Assembly (NCBI RefSeq): GCF_018617875.1
Contig: NZ_JACSKZ010000005.1
Span: 62,001-126,000 of the forward strand
DNA: 64,000 nucleotides
From: Exiguobacterium algae
GTDB lineage: Bacteria > Bacillota > Bacilli > Exiguobacteriales > Exiguobacteriaceae
Direction of reading: 5' to 3'
Of this stretch, positions 41,788 to 50,527 are shown piece by piece. The notes under the pieces are model-generated. The model saw nothing but the letters and a program-made list of their open reading frames with translations, was not told the DNA's origin and did no database searches. How positions within the stretch are numbered: position 1 is the first letter of the stretch; the number at the start of each line of letters is the position of its first letter. A program made the position numbers and the translations under genes.

Positions 41788-42953
41788 ACGGGAAATTTGG
41801 ACAATACGGTGGAAAGTACATTCCGGAAACGCTCATGCAGGCGGTCGAAGAATTAGAGGTCGCTTACGAAGAGGCGAAGCAAGACCCAGTGTTCCATGAA
41901 CGGTTTGCGTCACTGCTAAGGGAGTATGTCGGACGTGAGACACCACTTTATTATGCGTCGAACTTGAGTCGCCGTCTCGGGACGAACGTCTATTTGAAAC
42001 GTGAGGACTTGAATCATACCGGCGCCCATAAAATCAACAACACGATCGGGCAGGCGCTCCTTGCGAAACGAATGGGGAAACAAAAAGTCGTCGCTGAGAC
42101 GGGTGCCGGTCAACATGGTGTCGCGACTGCGACGGTGTGTGCGTTACTCGATTTGGAATGTACCATCTTTATGGGGGAGGTCGACGTCGAGCGCCAAGCG
42201 TTGAACGTGTTTCGGATGGAATTGCTTGGTGCGAAAGTCGTACCTGTCAAATCAGGCAGTCGCACGTTAAAAGACGCCGTCAATGAAGCGCTTCGTTATT
42301 GGGTCAAACATGTCGATGATACACATTATGTGATGGGTTCCGTACTTGGACCGCATCCGTTTCCTCAGATGGTACGTGATTTCCAAAGTGTGATCGGGAC
42401 AGAGACACGCCGTCAAATCCTCGAACAGACAGGGCGTCTACCGGACGCCGTCGTCGCTTGTGTCGGCGGAGGGAGCAATGCCATGGGGATGTTCTATCCG
42501 TTCTTAAACGATGAGTCGGTCGCGCTCTACGGTGTCGAGGCGGCAGGAAGCGGCATTGAGACCGATAAGCATGCGGCGACCCTTACAAAAGGGGAGGTCG
42601 GTGTCCTGCATGGTTCGCTCATGTATGTGTTGCAAGACGCGGCCGGACAAATCGAGGAGGCACATTCGATCTCAGCCGGGCTCGATTATCCAGGTGTCGG
42701 ACCGGAGCATAGTTTTTTGAAGGATATCGAACGGGTGCGTTATGCGGCCGTGACGGATGACGAGGCACTCGATGCGTGTCTCGCCCTCAGTCGACAGGAA
42801 GGAATCATTCCAGCACTTGAGTCTTCGCACGCCCTCGCTTACGCAGAGACGCTCGCGCAGACGATGGGAGAAGAGGAAATATTGGTCATTTGTTTATCGG
42901 GACGAGGAGACAAAGATGTCCACACAATCCGGGAGAAGGTGGCGACACGATGA
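41769..42953 (+). CDS. trpB: Tryptophan synthase beta chain
   Basis: A 394-aa PLP enzyme that condenses indole with serine. The PLP lysine lies in [22 protein letters not shown], with the substrate motif [12 protein letters not shown] and the phosphate loop [12 protein letters not shown]. Length and motifs match TrpB1, the partner of TrpA. It overlaps trpF by 19 bases and trpA by four. Confidence 0.96.
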   Translation: MYAQPVNGKFGQYGGKYIPETLMQAVEELEVAYEEAKQDPVFHERFASLLREYVGRETPLYYASNLSRRLGTNVYLKREDLNHTGAHKINNTIGQALLAKRMGKQKVVAETGAGQHGVATATVCALLDLECTIFMGEVDVERQALNVFRMELLGAKVVPVKSGSRTLKDAVNEALRYWVKHVDDTHYVMGSVLGPHPFPQMVRDFQSVIGTETRRQILEQTGRLPDAVVACVGGGSNAMGMFYPFLNDESVALYGVEAAGSGIETDKHAATLTKGEVGVLHGSLMYVLQDAAGQIEEAHSISAGLDYPGVGPEHSFLKDIERVRYAAVTDDEALDACLALSRQEGIIPALESSHALAYAETLAQTMGEEEILVICLSGRGDKDVHTIREKVATR

Positions 42954-43717
42954 AACTAGAGATTGCGATTCGACAGAGAGAAGGGGCGGCCTTCGTCCCA
43001 TATATCATGGCCGGTGACGGCGGGCTCGACCAACTCATTCCGACGATCGTCCGATTAGAAGAGATGGGGGCGACGGCGATTGAACTAGGCATCCCGTTCT
43101 CCGATCCGGTCGCAGACGGACCGGTTATCGAGGCGGCGGGAAGGCGTGCCTTGTCTGACGGCGTGACGCTCGAAAAAGTATTGAACCATTTAATAGAAGG
43201 AAAAGGTCAATTCAACGTCCCCATCGTCCTCATGACTTACTTGAATCCGGTGTTCCGATATGGGATTCAACCGTTCTTTGATCGGGCCGCAGCGTGTGGC
43301 GTGAGTGGGGTCATTATTCCGGATCTTCCGTTCGAGGAAGGGACGCGCTTATTTGATGGAATCAACCGGCATGATGTCGCCGTCGTCCAATTGGTCACCT
43401 TGACGAGCAACCGCAAACGGACAGAGGAAATGTTAAAGAAGGCGGAAGGATTCGTCTACGCCGTGACATTGAAAGGGACGACGGGGAAGGCGGATCGGTT
43501 TCCGGAGGAACTGCTCGATCATCTGAGAGGGCTGGTCGAACAATCCCCGGTTCCGGTACTTGCCGGATTTGGTGTTCATCGCGCTGAGCAAGTTCAAACG
43601 CTCGGAACGGTATGCGATGGGGTGGTCGTCGGCAGTTTCATCGTCGAGGCGTTACACGAAAATCGGATGGAGGAAGTCGGTGCTCTCATTCATTCAGCGA
43701 AACATGTTCCGGTTTAA
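42950..43717 (+). CDS. trpA: Tryptophan synthase alpha chain
   Basis: A 256-aa TIM barrel that releases indole from indole-3-glycerol phosphate. The start at 42950 overlaps the trpB stop (ATGA); the frame is open further into trpB but lacks the family's N-terminus there. Catalytic Glu is in [20 protein letters not shown], catalytic Asp in [11 protein letters not shown]. Last gene of trpDCFBA. Confidence 0.95.
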   Translation: MKLEIAIRQREGAAFVPYIMAGDGGLDQLIPTIVRLEEMGATAIELGIPFSDPVADGPVIEAAGRRALSDGVTLEKVLNHLIEGKGQFNVPIVLMTYLNPVFRYGIQPFFDRAAACGVSGVIIPDLPFEEGTRLFDGINRHDVAVVQLVTLTSNRKRTEEMLKKAEGFVYAVTLKGTTGKADRFPEELLDHLRGLVEQSPVPVLAGFGVHRAEQVQTLGTVCDGVVVGSFIVEALHENRMEEVGALIHSAKHVPV

Positions 43718-43805
43718 TCGAAAGACCCTTAACTAAATTGCGCTCTGCAACAAGTGGAACGACACGACTTGCAATATGACGAGTGAATGAAATATCGATT
43801 CATTA

Positions 43806-43835
43806 GAAAAGGTCACGCTTTTTTGGCGTGACCTT
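43806..43835. terminator. Terminator between trpA and the antiporter gene
   Basis: AAAGGTCACGC and GCGTGACCTTT pair around a T-rich loop. T runs are short on both strands, so efficiency is uncertain. The 130-base gap otherwise shows nothing. Confidence 0.6.
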
Positions 43836-43847
43836 TCGTGATTCCTT

Positions 43848-45365
43848 TTAAGGATCGATTCGTTCAAGACCGTCTTCGCCAAACTTTTGGTCGAGTTGGT
43901 CATGGCGATACGAGGAGGCGAGAACATATAACAGGTCACCCGGTTCAATCATCGTCTGCCCGTTCGGGGGAATCAAATAGTCATTCCGAACGATGGCGTT
44001 GACCACCGTATTCGGGGGTAACGTGATATCCGCCAGCGTCTTTCCGATCATCGATGACGCGTCTGTGACGACGTAGGCGATCAGCTGATACTGAGACCGC
44101 TTGCTCGAAACGAGTGCAATCGTATAAGGGGAACGAATTTTCTCCGGACCCAATAGACCTAGCCGGGAAGCGAGCGGTGTGAGCGTTGTTCCTTGAATCA
44201 AGGCGCTCGTGACGACTACGAAAAAGACGGCGTTGAAGATGAGTTGCCCGTCTTCGATACCGGCGATGAGCGGGAACGTCGCCAGGACGATCGGGACCGC
44301 CCCTTTTAATCCAGCCCAAGAGATGAAGAGTTTTTCTTTTGATGTGAACGCCATACCGAGTGTTGACAGGTAAACCGCAATCGGTCGAGCGAGGAACATT
44401 AAAACGAAGGAGACGAGTAGCCCTTTCCACATCAAATCGGGTTCAACGAGCTGTCTTGGGAAGACAAGCAGTCCAAGAATGACGAACATGATGATTTGCA
44501 TGATCCAGGCGAGAGCTTCTGAAAACTGGACGATTGTCACTTCATGAGCGGTATGTGCATTCCCAATCGTCATGGCTGCCAGATAGACGGCCAAGAGTCC
44601 GCTTCCTTCAAAGTAAGCGGCGACCCCGTATGTCAAAAAAGCCATTGAGATCATCAAAACGGCATGCAGCCCACCAGAATCCAATTTCAAGTGGTTGATC
44701 ATCCAGCGTGAGAGTTGACCGAGCAGGATACCGGCAAGTGCACCGACAACGATTTGGAGGAGGAACATCCAGATGCCGTCCCATACCGTTGTATCCGCTG
44801 TGGTCATGAAATCGAGTGCGAGAATGGTCAAAAACATGGCCATCGGGTCGTTGGAACCAGACTCCGCTTCCAACGTGGCTCCGACTTTCGGCGAAATGTT
44901 CTTTCCTTTAAATGCCGAGAAAACCGCGGCCGCGTCAGTAGATCCGATGATCGCACCGAACAAGAAGGATTCGATCCAACCAAAATCAAACACGAAATGA
45001 ACGGCGGTGGCGACAACGGCCGTCGTCACCAACACCCCGAACGTCGCGAGTGAAATCGCTGGGGCCAGGACGCTTCGAATAGACGACCATTTCGTCTGCA
45101 GCCCACCTTCGAACAAAATGACGACAAGTGCCGCAACCCCGATGAGTTGAGCGAGGTTGGAATCATCAAAGAAAATAAACCCGGTTATATCACTTCCGAC
45201 GACCATTCCAATCCCCATGAAGAGGAGAAGGGCGGGGAGTCCGAAACGAGAGGAAATCCGGGTGGCCAGTACTCCGGCAACGAGTAAAAGGCCGTATAAC
45301 AAGATCAGGATGTCTGTACTGATCGTAGGTCCAGGCAAAAGAAACACTTCCTTCCGATACGTCAC
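43848..45365 (-). CDS. Cation/proton antiporter of the NhaP2/CvrA type
   Basis: A 505-aa CPA1 family antiporter with about twelve membrane helices (1-~395) and a C-terminal TrkA-C/RCK-C domain (about 415-500; MIGKTLADITLPPNTVVNAIVRND). The ion-binding region includes GSTDAAAVFSAF and ESGSNDPMAMF, typical of the K+/H+ (NhaP2) branch. It would exchange K+ or Na+ for protons; the RCK-C domain suggests regulation by a nucleotide such as c-di-AMP. Start is a GTG at 45365 behind GAAAGGAATAC. Confidence 0.9.
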   Translation of the reverse strand: MTYRKEVFLLPGPTISTDILILLYGLLLVAGVLATRISSRFGLPALLLFMGIGMVVGSDITGFIFFDDSNLAQLIGVAALVVILFEGGLQTKWSSIRSVLAPAISLATFGVLVTTAVVATAVHFVFDFGWIESFLFGAIIGSTDAAAVFSAFKGKNISPKVGATLEAESGSNDPMAMFLTILALDFMTTADTTVWDGIWMFLLQIVVGALAGILLGQLSRWMINHLKLDSGGLHAVLMISMAFLTYGVAAYFEGSGLLAVYLAAMTIGNAHTAHEVTIVQFSEALAWIMQIIMFVILGLLVFPRQLVEPDLMWKGLLVSFVLMFLARPIAVYLSTLGMAFTSKEKLFISWAGLKGAVPIVLATFPLIAGIEDGQLIFNAVFFVVVTSALIQGTTLTPLASRLGLLGPEKIRSPYTIALVSSKRSQYQLIAYVVTDASSMIGKTLADITLPPNTVVNAIVRNDYLIPPNGQTMIEPGDLLYVLASSYRHDQLDQKFGEDGLERIDP

Positions 45366-45488
45366 GTATTCCTTTCATTGTATCATCATGCATGATGTAG
45401 ATTCAGGAACAGAGATTGTTGATAAAGCATATTGGAATTGTATGTTATAGATGTGGTAAAGTAGGGACATCTATAAAGGGGGATGACG

Positions 45489-46427
45489 ATGTCAAAAATT
45501 CATGTGTTGCATGAGAATGACGAATGGACGAACCATCTCGTCAAACGTCTCGAACAATTAAACCTGCCTTACGAGTTGTGGCATTTAGACCGCGGTGTGA
45601 TCGACATTGATTCGCCGCCACCAGAAGGTGTTTTTTATAATCGGATGAGTGCGTCGTCCCACACACGCGGTCATCGCTATGCACCGGAACTGACAGAAGG
45701 CGTGCTGGCTTGGTTAGAAGCGAACGGCCGGAAGGTGTTGAACGGTACGCGAGCGATTCGACTTGAGGTCAGTAAGGTGAACCAATACACAGCCCTTCGA
45801 AAAGCAGGCATCCGGGTGCCGAAGACAATCGCAGCTGTCGGAAAAGAACAGATTATCGAAGCGGCAGAGCGATTGGGCATGTTCCCATTCATTACGAAGC
45901 ATAACCGGGCCGGAAAAGGTCTCGGGGTCCAATTGTTCCATACGATTGAGAGCCTCCGTCAGTACGTCTACGGTCCCTCGTTCGAAGATTCGATCGACGG
46001 CATCACGTTGATTCAGCAGTATATCGAAGCGCCGGAGCCGTATATCACGCGATGTGAGTTCATCGGAGGAAAGTTCTTGTATGCGGTACGGGTCGACACT
46101 TCGGAAGGGTTTGAGCTCTGTCCGGCAGACGCTTGCTCCATCGAAGATCAATTTTGCCCGGTCGGAGAGACGCCACCGGCCAAGTTTGAGATCGTTGAAG
46201 GGTTCGATGACCCCATCATTCCGCAATTGGAACACTTCTTAATGAACAATCAAATCGACATTGCCGGAATTGAAATCATTCGTGACCGGGACGGCGAGGT
46301 CTACGCCTACGATGTCAACACGAATACGAACTACAATTCGGACGCGGAAGCAAGAGTCGGGCAGTTCGGGATGCTCGAATTGGCGAAGTTACTCGGAGAA
46401 ACGCTCAAAGTCGGTGTCGAAAAATAA
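45489..46427 (+). CDS. ATP-grasp ligase (RimK-like)
   Basis: A 312-aa ATP-grasp protein of the RimK/alpha-L-glutamate ligase type. An N-terminal pre-ATP-grasp domain (HENDEWTNHLVKRLE) is followed by the ATP-binding lysine in PFITKHNRAGKGLGV and the metal site AGIEIIRDRDGEVYAYDVNTNTNYN. It should form an amide bond between a carboxylate and an amine; the substrate is unknown. The ATG at 45489 has better spacing to AAAGGGGG than the one at 45483. Single gene ending at a terminator. Confidence 0.87.
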   Translation: MSKIHVLHENDEWTNHLVKRLEQLNLPYELWHLDRGVIDIDSPPPEGVFYNRMSASSHTRGHRYAPELTEGVLAWLEANGRKVLNGTRAIRLEVSKVNQYTALRKAGIRVPKTIAAVGKEQIIEAAERLGMFPFITKHNRAGKGLGVQLFHTIESLRQYVYGPSFEDSIDGITLIQQYIEAPEPYITRCEFIGGKFLYAVRVDTSEGFELCPADACSIEDQFCPVGETPPAKFEIVEGFDDPIIPQLEHFLMNNQIDIAGIEIIRDRDGEVYAYDVNTNTNYNSDAEARVGQFGMLELAKLLGETLKVGVEK

Positions 46428-46453
46428 GGGTCAGGCGTTTGCCTGACCCTTTT
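46427..46453. terminator. Bidirectional terminator
   Basis: AAGGGTCAGGC and GCCTGACCCTT form a stem with a short loop. It ends the ATP-grasp gene on + and the 50-aa ORF on -, whose stop codon is inside it. Confidence 0.82.
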
Positions 46454-46583
46454 GCTGTGTATGTGTATGTTTCAATTGCTCTTCAAATCGATGTTGAACC
46501 AATTCTGCTGTCGGTGCCATTCGTTCGATGAACGAATCTAAACGTTCCGCAGTGTCTCGATCTGATTCTTTGAACACGCGCAT
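46431..46583 (-). CDS. Small hydrophilic protein, 50 aa
   Basis: The ATG at 46583 has a good GAGGTG ribosome site eight bases upstream. The product begins MRVFKESDRDTAERLDSFIERM and is predicted as a charged helix with a His/Thr/Gln-rich tail. It ends inside the shared terminator, as other real small genes here do, which supports it. No family recognised. It lies downstream of chdC on the same strand with a 75-base gap, so the two may be co-transcribed. Confidence 0.6.
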   Translation of the reverse strand: MRVFKESDRDTAERLDSFIERMAPTAELVQHRFEEQLKHTHTQQKGQANA

Positions 46584-46657
46584 CGTTGTTCACCTCGTTG
46601 ATCATGATAACTTGCCTTCACTACTCATGATTCCCGAGGTGTTATACACATAAACCT

Positions 46658-47434
46658 TTAAACAGTAAAGAAAGTGCCGAGCTCTTCTTTCGGAAGGATG
46701 TTTCCGACGTAGAAGTCTCCGAACTCGCCATACTTCGCGCTTACTTCATCGAAGCGCATCTCGTAGACGATTTTCTTGAATTGGAGCGAGTCCTCTGCGA
46801 AGAGCGTGACGCCCCATTCCCATGCGTCGAATCCGGTAGACCCGCCGATGAACTGTTGAATTTTACCTGCGTAGCTACGACCGATCATGCTGTGGCGGTA
46901 CATGAGGTCTTTGCGCTCATCCATGGAGAGCATGTACCAGTTGTCCCCGTCGCGGCGTGCTTTACTCATCGGATAGAAGCAAATGTGAGCTGCCTTCGGT
47001 AACGTCGGGTACAAGCGTGCGCGGATATGCGGGTTTTGATACGGGTCTTCTTCACCCGTACTACGGTACATTCCGAGCTCGATGACCGAGACATAAGAAT
47101 AAGATGGAATCATATAATCATATAGTTTTGTTTGGCGGAACGCGCGCTCCACTTCCTCGAGCTCTTTGAACGTCGGGCGGAGGACCATCAAAACGAGGTC
47201 CGCTTTTTGACCGAGGATCGAGTAGAAAGCATGACTCCCTTCTCCACGAGTCTCGACTTCTTCAAGCGAAGTAAGGAAATCCGTGAATTCCTTGATCATT
47301 TCCTGACGTGTTGCCGCATCGACGAGCTTGAGTCGGGCCCAATCGATGGTACGGAAATCATGAAGTGAATACCAACCGTCTAATGTGGCGGCGGCGTGTT
47401 GCGTATTGGTTGTCGGTACTGGACGTTCTGACAT
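46658..47434 (-). CDS. chdC: Coproheme decarboxylase ChdC (HemQ)
   Basis: A 258-aa chlorite-dismutase-fold enzyme that makes heme b from coproheme in the Gram-positive heme pathway, using H2O2. The catalytic Tyr lies in [11 protein letters not shown] (Tyr 154), and the heme-ligand His in [13 protein letters not shown] (His 181). Length fits the ~250-aa family. Ribosome site AAAGGAG, seven bases from ATG. A perfect Crp/Fnr box lies ~80 bases upstream, so heme supply may follow respiratory state. Confidence 0.95.
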   Translation of the reverse strand: MSERPVPTTNTQHAAATLDGWYSLHDFRTIDWARLKLVDAATRQEMIKEFTDFLTSLEEVETRGEGSHAFYSILGQKADLVLMVLRPTFKELEEVERAFRQTKLYDYMIPSYSYVSVIELGMYRSTGEEDPYQNPHIRARLYPTLPKAAHICFYPMSKARRDGDNWYMLSMDERKDLMYRHSMIGRSYAGKIQQFIGGSTGFDAWEWGVTLFAEDSLQFKKIVYEMRFDEVSAKYGEFGDFYVGNILPKEELGTFFTV

Positions 47435-47511
47435 AAAAAAACTCCTTTCGGGACTTGGCTTCGCTGTTTATTTTATCATACAGACTTCGGACACAGGCAA
47501 ATTTGAAACAC

Positions 47512-47527
47512 TGTGAGGGTAATCACA
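47512..47527. promoter_or_regulatory. Perfect Crp/Fnr-type operator between chdC and pta
   Basis: TGTGA-GGGTAA-TCACA matches the Crp/Fnr consensus at all ten defined positions. It is ~50 bases upstream of a likely chdC start on the - strand and ~245 bases before pta on the + strand. The rest of the 338-base gap shows only the pta promoter. Confidence 0.7.
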
Positions 47528-47687
47528 ATCGGAATCGGGTAAAGAAGTATTGGAAATGAAAATGAAAACGGCTTCAGAATAAGCTGTATCAGTGGTTTTG
47601 TCGCAACTGTTCTATCCATATAATGATTGATTTCAAGCGATTTATGACGAAATGGGCAGAATAGTTTATTTTGAAAAGGGTACTGTG

Positions 47688-47707
47688 TATAATTGAAAAC
47701 GCGTAAA
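47688..47707 (+). promoter_or_regulatory. pta -10 element and weak cre-like site
   Basis: TATAAT at 47688-47693 is followed directly by TGAAAACGCGTAAA, which fits the cre consensus at 12 of 14 positions. In Bacillus subtilis pta is a CcpA target. The site is weaker than those at 17951 and 20399. Confidence 0.4.
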
Positions 47708-47772
47708 GACACAAGTCAACAGCAAAGCCAATAGATTTATTGATGTAAATTGAGAAAAGGGGTCCATTCGTT

Positions 47773-48762
47773 ATGAAATTATTTGAAACGTTGAAGCAGA
47801 AAGTCAGCCCGGTTCGTCCGACCATCGTCTTCCCGGAAGGTGTCGATGAGCGTGTTCTCGGAGCCGCTGTTCGATTGAAGGCAGACGGAATGGTCGAGCC
47901 GATCGTCGTCGGCGCGAAAGTGGACATCGAAGCGGTCGCTGCGAAGCATGGATTTGACCTTTCAGGTTTGACACAATACGACCCAGCGACATACGAAGAC
48001 ATCGATGTCCTCGTCGAATCGTTCGTTGAGCGTCGTAAAGGAAAAGCGACGGTCGAACAGGCACGTGAGCTTCTTACTTCAGACGTCAACTACTTCGGAA
48101 CGATGCTCGTTCACACTGGAAAAGCGGAAGGGCTCGTTTCAGGAGCGATGCATGCGACAGCCGATACGGTCCGTCCGGCTCTCCAAATCATCAAGATGCA
48201 ACCAGGCATCAAAAAAACATCGGGCGTTTTCATCATGGTCCGTGATGATGAGCAGTATGTCTTCTCAGACTGCGCAATCAACATCGCTCCGGACGCAGCC
48301 GATCTCGCTGAAAATGCATTCTTATCAGCGGCAACGGCAAAAACGTTCGGAATCGATCCACAAGTTGCCTTACTCAGCTTCTCGACAAAAGGTTCAGCAA
48401 AATCACCTGAAACAGAGAAGGTCGTCGAAGCGACTCGCCTTGCAAAAGAAAAGTCACCGAACCTCCCAATCGATGGGGAACTCCAGTTTGATGCGGCATT
48501 CGTCCCTAGCGTAGCGGCGAAAAAAGCACCAGGTTCTGACGTTGCGGGGAACGCAAACGTATTTGTCTTCCCGAGTCTCGAAGCAGGGAACATCGGGTAC
48601 AAGATGGTCCAACGCTTTGGTGGATTCGAAGCGATTGGTCCGATTCTTCAAGGTCTCAACAAACCGGTGAACGACTTATCACGTGGCTGTAACGAAGAAG
48701 ACGTCTACAAGTTGACGCTCATCACAGCGGCTCAAGCCATCGACGAGCGTAACGAAGCATAA
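47773..48762 (+). CDS. pta: Phosphate acetyltransferase
   Basis: A 329-aa enzyme that converts acetyl-CoA and phosphate to acetyl phosphate and CoA, the first step of acetate overflow. It is the short, single-domain form usual in Bacillota. Marks are PTIVFPEGVDERVLGAA at the start, GLVSGAMHATADTVRPALQ, and LSFSTKGSAKSPE. AAAAGGGG precedes the ATG. ackA is not adjacent. Confidence 0.95.
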   Translation: MKLFETLKQKVSPVRPTIVFPEGVDERVLGAAVRLKADGMVEPIVVGAKVDIEAVAAKHGFDLSGLTQYDPATYEDIDVLVESFVERRKGKATVEQARELLTSDVNYFGTMLVHTGKAEGLVSGAMHATADTVRPALQIIKMQPGIKKTSGVFIMVRDDEQYVFSDCAINIAPDAADLAENAFLSAATAKTFGIDPQVALLSFSTKGSAKSPETEKVVEATRLAKEKSPNLPIDGELQFDAAFVPSVAAKKAPGSDVAGNANVFVFPSLEAGNIGYKMVQRFGGFEAIGPILQGLNKPVNDLSRGCNEEDVYKLTLITAAQAIDERNEA

Positions 48763-48768
48763 GATTCA

Positions 48769-48800
48769 AGCATCCTTCTTTGAGGAAGGGTGCTTTTTTT
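48769..48800 (+). terminator. Terminator of pta
   Basis: AGCATCCTTC and GGAAGGGTGCT pair around a short loop, followed by seven T residues. Confidence 0.88.
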
Positions 48801-48865
48801 ATGTTTTTTCACGTTAGGACTGAGGTAAACTAATAAAGGAGTTTCTATTTGAAAGGGGAATCATC

Positions 48866-49165
48866 ATGCAAAGCATTCATGCGACAGAATTACGGGAAAA
48901 GTTGGAGAACGGGGAGTCACTTCATGTAATCGATGTACGGGAAGAGGACGAGTACGAGGCGGGGCATATCCCGAACGTGCCGCTTTATCCGCTTTCGGAG
49001 TTTCCGGACGTGACCGAAAAGTTAGCGAAAGATAACGTCTACCACGTGGTCTGCCGTTCAGGAGGTCGCAGCCAACGGGCGTGTGACTATTTGGAATCTC
49101 AAGGGTTTCAGGTTGTGAACGTGGAAGGCGGCATGCTTGCGTGGGACGGTGACGTGGAAGCGTGA
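48866..49165 (+). CDS. Cytosolic rhodanese
   Basis: A 99-aa single-domain rhodanese. VIDVREEDEYEAGHIPN opens the domain and CRSGGRSQRA is the active loop with the catalytic Cys. It probably moves sulfane sulfur from thiosulfate or persulfides to a thiol acceptor. Unlike the rhodanese at 29884, no CstR-like motif lies upstream. Its TGA overlaps the ATG of the next small gene. Confidence 0.88.
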   Translation: MQSIHATELREKLENGESLHVIDVREEDEYEAGHIPNVPLYPLSEFPDVTEKLAKDNVYHVVCRSGGRSQRACDYLESQGFQVVNVEGGMLAWDGDVEA

Positions 49166-49329
49166 TGTTAGAAAATCCGTGGGTCGTCATTCCGCTCTTG
49201 CTCGTCTTATTCGGAACGATATACGCTGTCATGAAGCGGGTTGATTGGAGAACGTGGCGGCTCGTCTGGGCGGTTTGGGTCATGCTCATCATCGTCCTAT
49301 TGACGGTGCAGCTCGTTTTAAATACATGA
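49165..49329 (+). CDS. Small two-helix membrane protein, 54 aa, coupled to rhodanese
   Basis: The ATG at 49165 shares its first base with the rhodanese stop (TGATG), a classic coupling arrangement, so it needs little ribosome site of its own. Two hydrophobic helices (about residues 6-22 and 32-53) flank a basic loop (KRVDWRTWR). No family recognised. The adjacency suggests a membrane partner for the rhodanese. Confidence 0.6.
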   Translation: MLENPWVVIPLLLVLFGTIYAVMKRVDWRTWRLVWAVWVMLIIVLLTVQLVLNT

Positions 49330-49367
49330 AAAACGAGTGTGGCCTTTGAGACCACACTCGTTCTTTT
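49329..49367. terminator. Bidirectional terminator
   Basis: AACGAGTGTGG and CCACACTCGTT form an 11-bp stem around a nine-base loop, flanked by A and T runs. Used by the rhodanese unit on + and folE2 on -. Confidence 0.88.
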
Positions 49368-50274
49368 AGTTTTCGCGCTTATCGAACGTAATCGATGCGA
49401 TGGCATCGTGTTGGTGAATGGATTCTTCATTCCGGCACTCGATGAAGAAGTTGACGACTTCTTTCAACTCATAAAGGTCTGCTGCAATCAAGCGCACCAT
49501 GTCCTCGACGAAGCGGGGATTTTCGTAGGCGATTTCTGTCGCACGTTTCTCATCAGGGCGTTTGAGGACCGGATGGAGCGGTGCCGAGGCGTTTGATTCC
49601 GCTGCATCAAGCAACGCAACCCGCCAGTCAAAGCCGTCGAGCGATGTTTCGTCGAGACCGGCTTCGATCGTGATATAGCCGCGCTGGTTGTGCGCACTAT
49701 ACTCGCTGATCTCTTTCGAGCATGGGCAAAGGGTCGTCACGTTGATGATGAGACCGACCGTGACGCTCGCAGTCCCTGTCTCGAGGTTGTATGTCACACG
49801 GTGCATGACATCTGCATTCATCAACCCGCTGAGACCGGTAGCCGGTGCTTTACGCGTGAAGAACCATGGATAGCGGACAGTCAATTGACCTTCCGTTTGT
49901 TCCATACGTTCTGCGAGCTCCTGGGCGAACTCGATCAAAGTACGGTTCGAGATCGTCCAGCCTTGCTGGTGGTAGGCATCGAGTTGTTCGGTTAAACGGG
50001 ACATGTTGATTCCTTTGCGGTCCTGGACGAGTGATGTCGTCAGCTCGAACGTTGCGACCGTCGATTGTACGCCGTTTGGTGTCTCAATGTTGACGGGGTG
50101 TTTAACGTTTGAGATGCCGACGCTGTCGAGCGCGAATAAGAAATTTTTCGGTGTATTTTGTAAATCGACCATTTGTTCTTTCTCGGTCGGTTTTGTTCCT
50201 TTAATCGGTGGGACCGACCCGAACAATTTATGTCGTTCTGCTTTTGTAGGTAAAGCAACATGGCTTGTAGACAT
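49366..50274 (-). CDS. folE2: GTP cyclohydrolase FolE2 (type IB)
   Basis: A 302-aa enzyme that makes 7,8-dihydroneopterin triphosphate for folate and related pathways. Its motifs include NADVMHRVTYNLETG and TLCPCSKEISEYSAHNQRGY, the metal Cys region of FolE2. Start at 50274 follows AAAAAGGAG. FolE2 can use metals other than zinc and is often induced in zinc limitation by Zur; I see no Zur box upstream here. No other folate gene is adjacent. Confidence 0.94.
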   Translation of the reverse strand: MSTSHVALPTKAERHKLFGSVPPIKGTKPTEKEQMVDLQNTPKNFLFALDSVGISNVKHPVNIETPNGVQSTVATFELTTSLVQDRKGINMSRLTEQLDAYHQQGWTISNRTLIEFAQELAERMEQTEGQLTVRYPWFFTRKAPATGLSGLMNADVMHRVTYNLETGTASVTVGLIINVTTLCPCSKEISEYSAHNQRGYITIEAGLDETSLDGFDWRVALLDAAESNASAPLHPVLKRPDEKRATEIAYENPRFVEDMVRLIAADLYELKEVVNFFIECRNEESIHQHDAIASITFDKREN

Positions 50275-50431
50275 ATTCGGATTCTCCTTTTTCAGAGAGG
50301 TACAAGGTACCACTCGTTCTTGTTAGGATTTTATCACGAAACCGAGGTGGACCGGGTATGAATTTGCTCTCCAAACATGTTTTGAATCTGTAAAACGGAA
50401 AGAAAAAACTTCATTTATTGAAGAACGAGGA

Positions 50432-50460
50432 TTGATTTACAGGAAAAACGGGAATAAAAT
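50432..50460 (+). promoter_or_regulatory. Promoter of the TerC gene
   Basis: TTGATT (50432-50437) and TAAAAT (50455-50460) are 17 bases apart. The leader of ~60 nt is too short for the yybP-ykoY manganese riboswitch that controls many relatives, and the motif is not seen. Confidence 0.6.
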
Positions 50461-50527
50461 GGTCCTGTGAACTTAAAAAATAGATCACTGTTAAATATGA
50501 ATGAATTGAGATAAAGGAGAGGTTTTA

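Noticed and set aside
50275-50400. Zur box for folE2
   Set aside because: No match to the Zur consensus (AAATCGTAATNATTACGATTT) was found; only a short repeat GGTACAAGGTACC is present.
50340-50527. yybP-ykoY manganese riboswitch upstream of the TerC gene
   Set aside because: The leader after the predicted promoter is only ~60 nt and lacks the conserved purine-rich loops.
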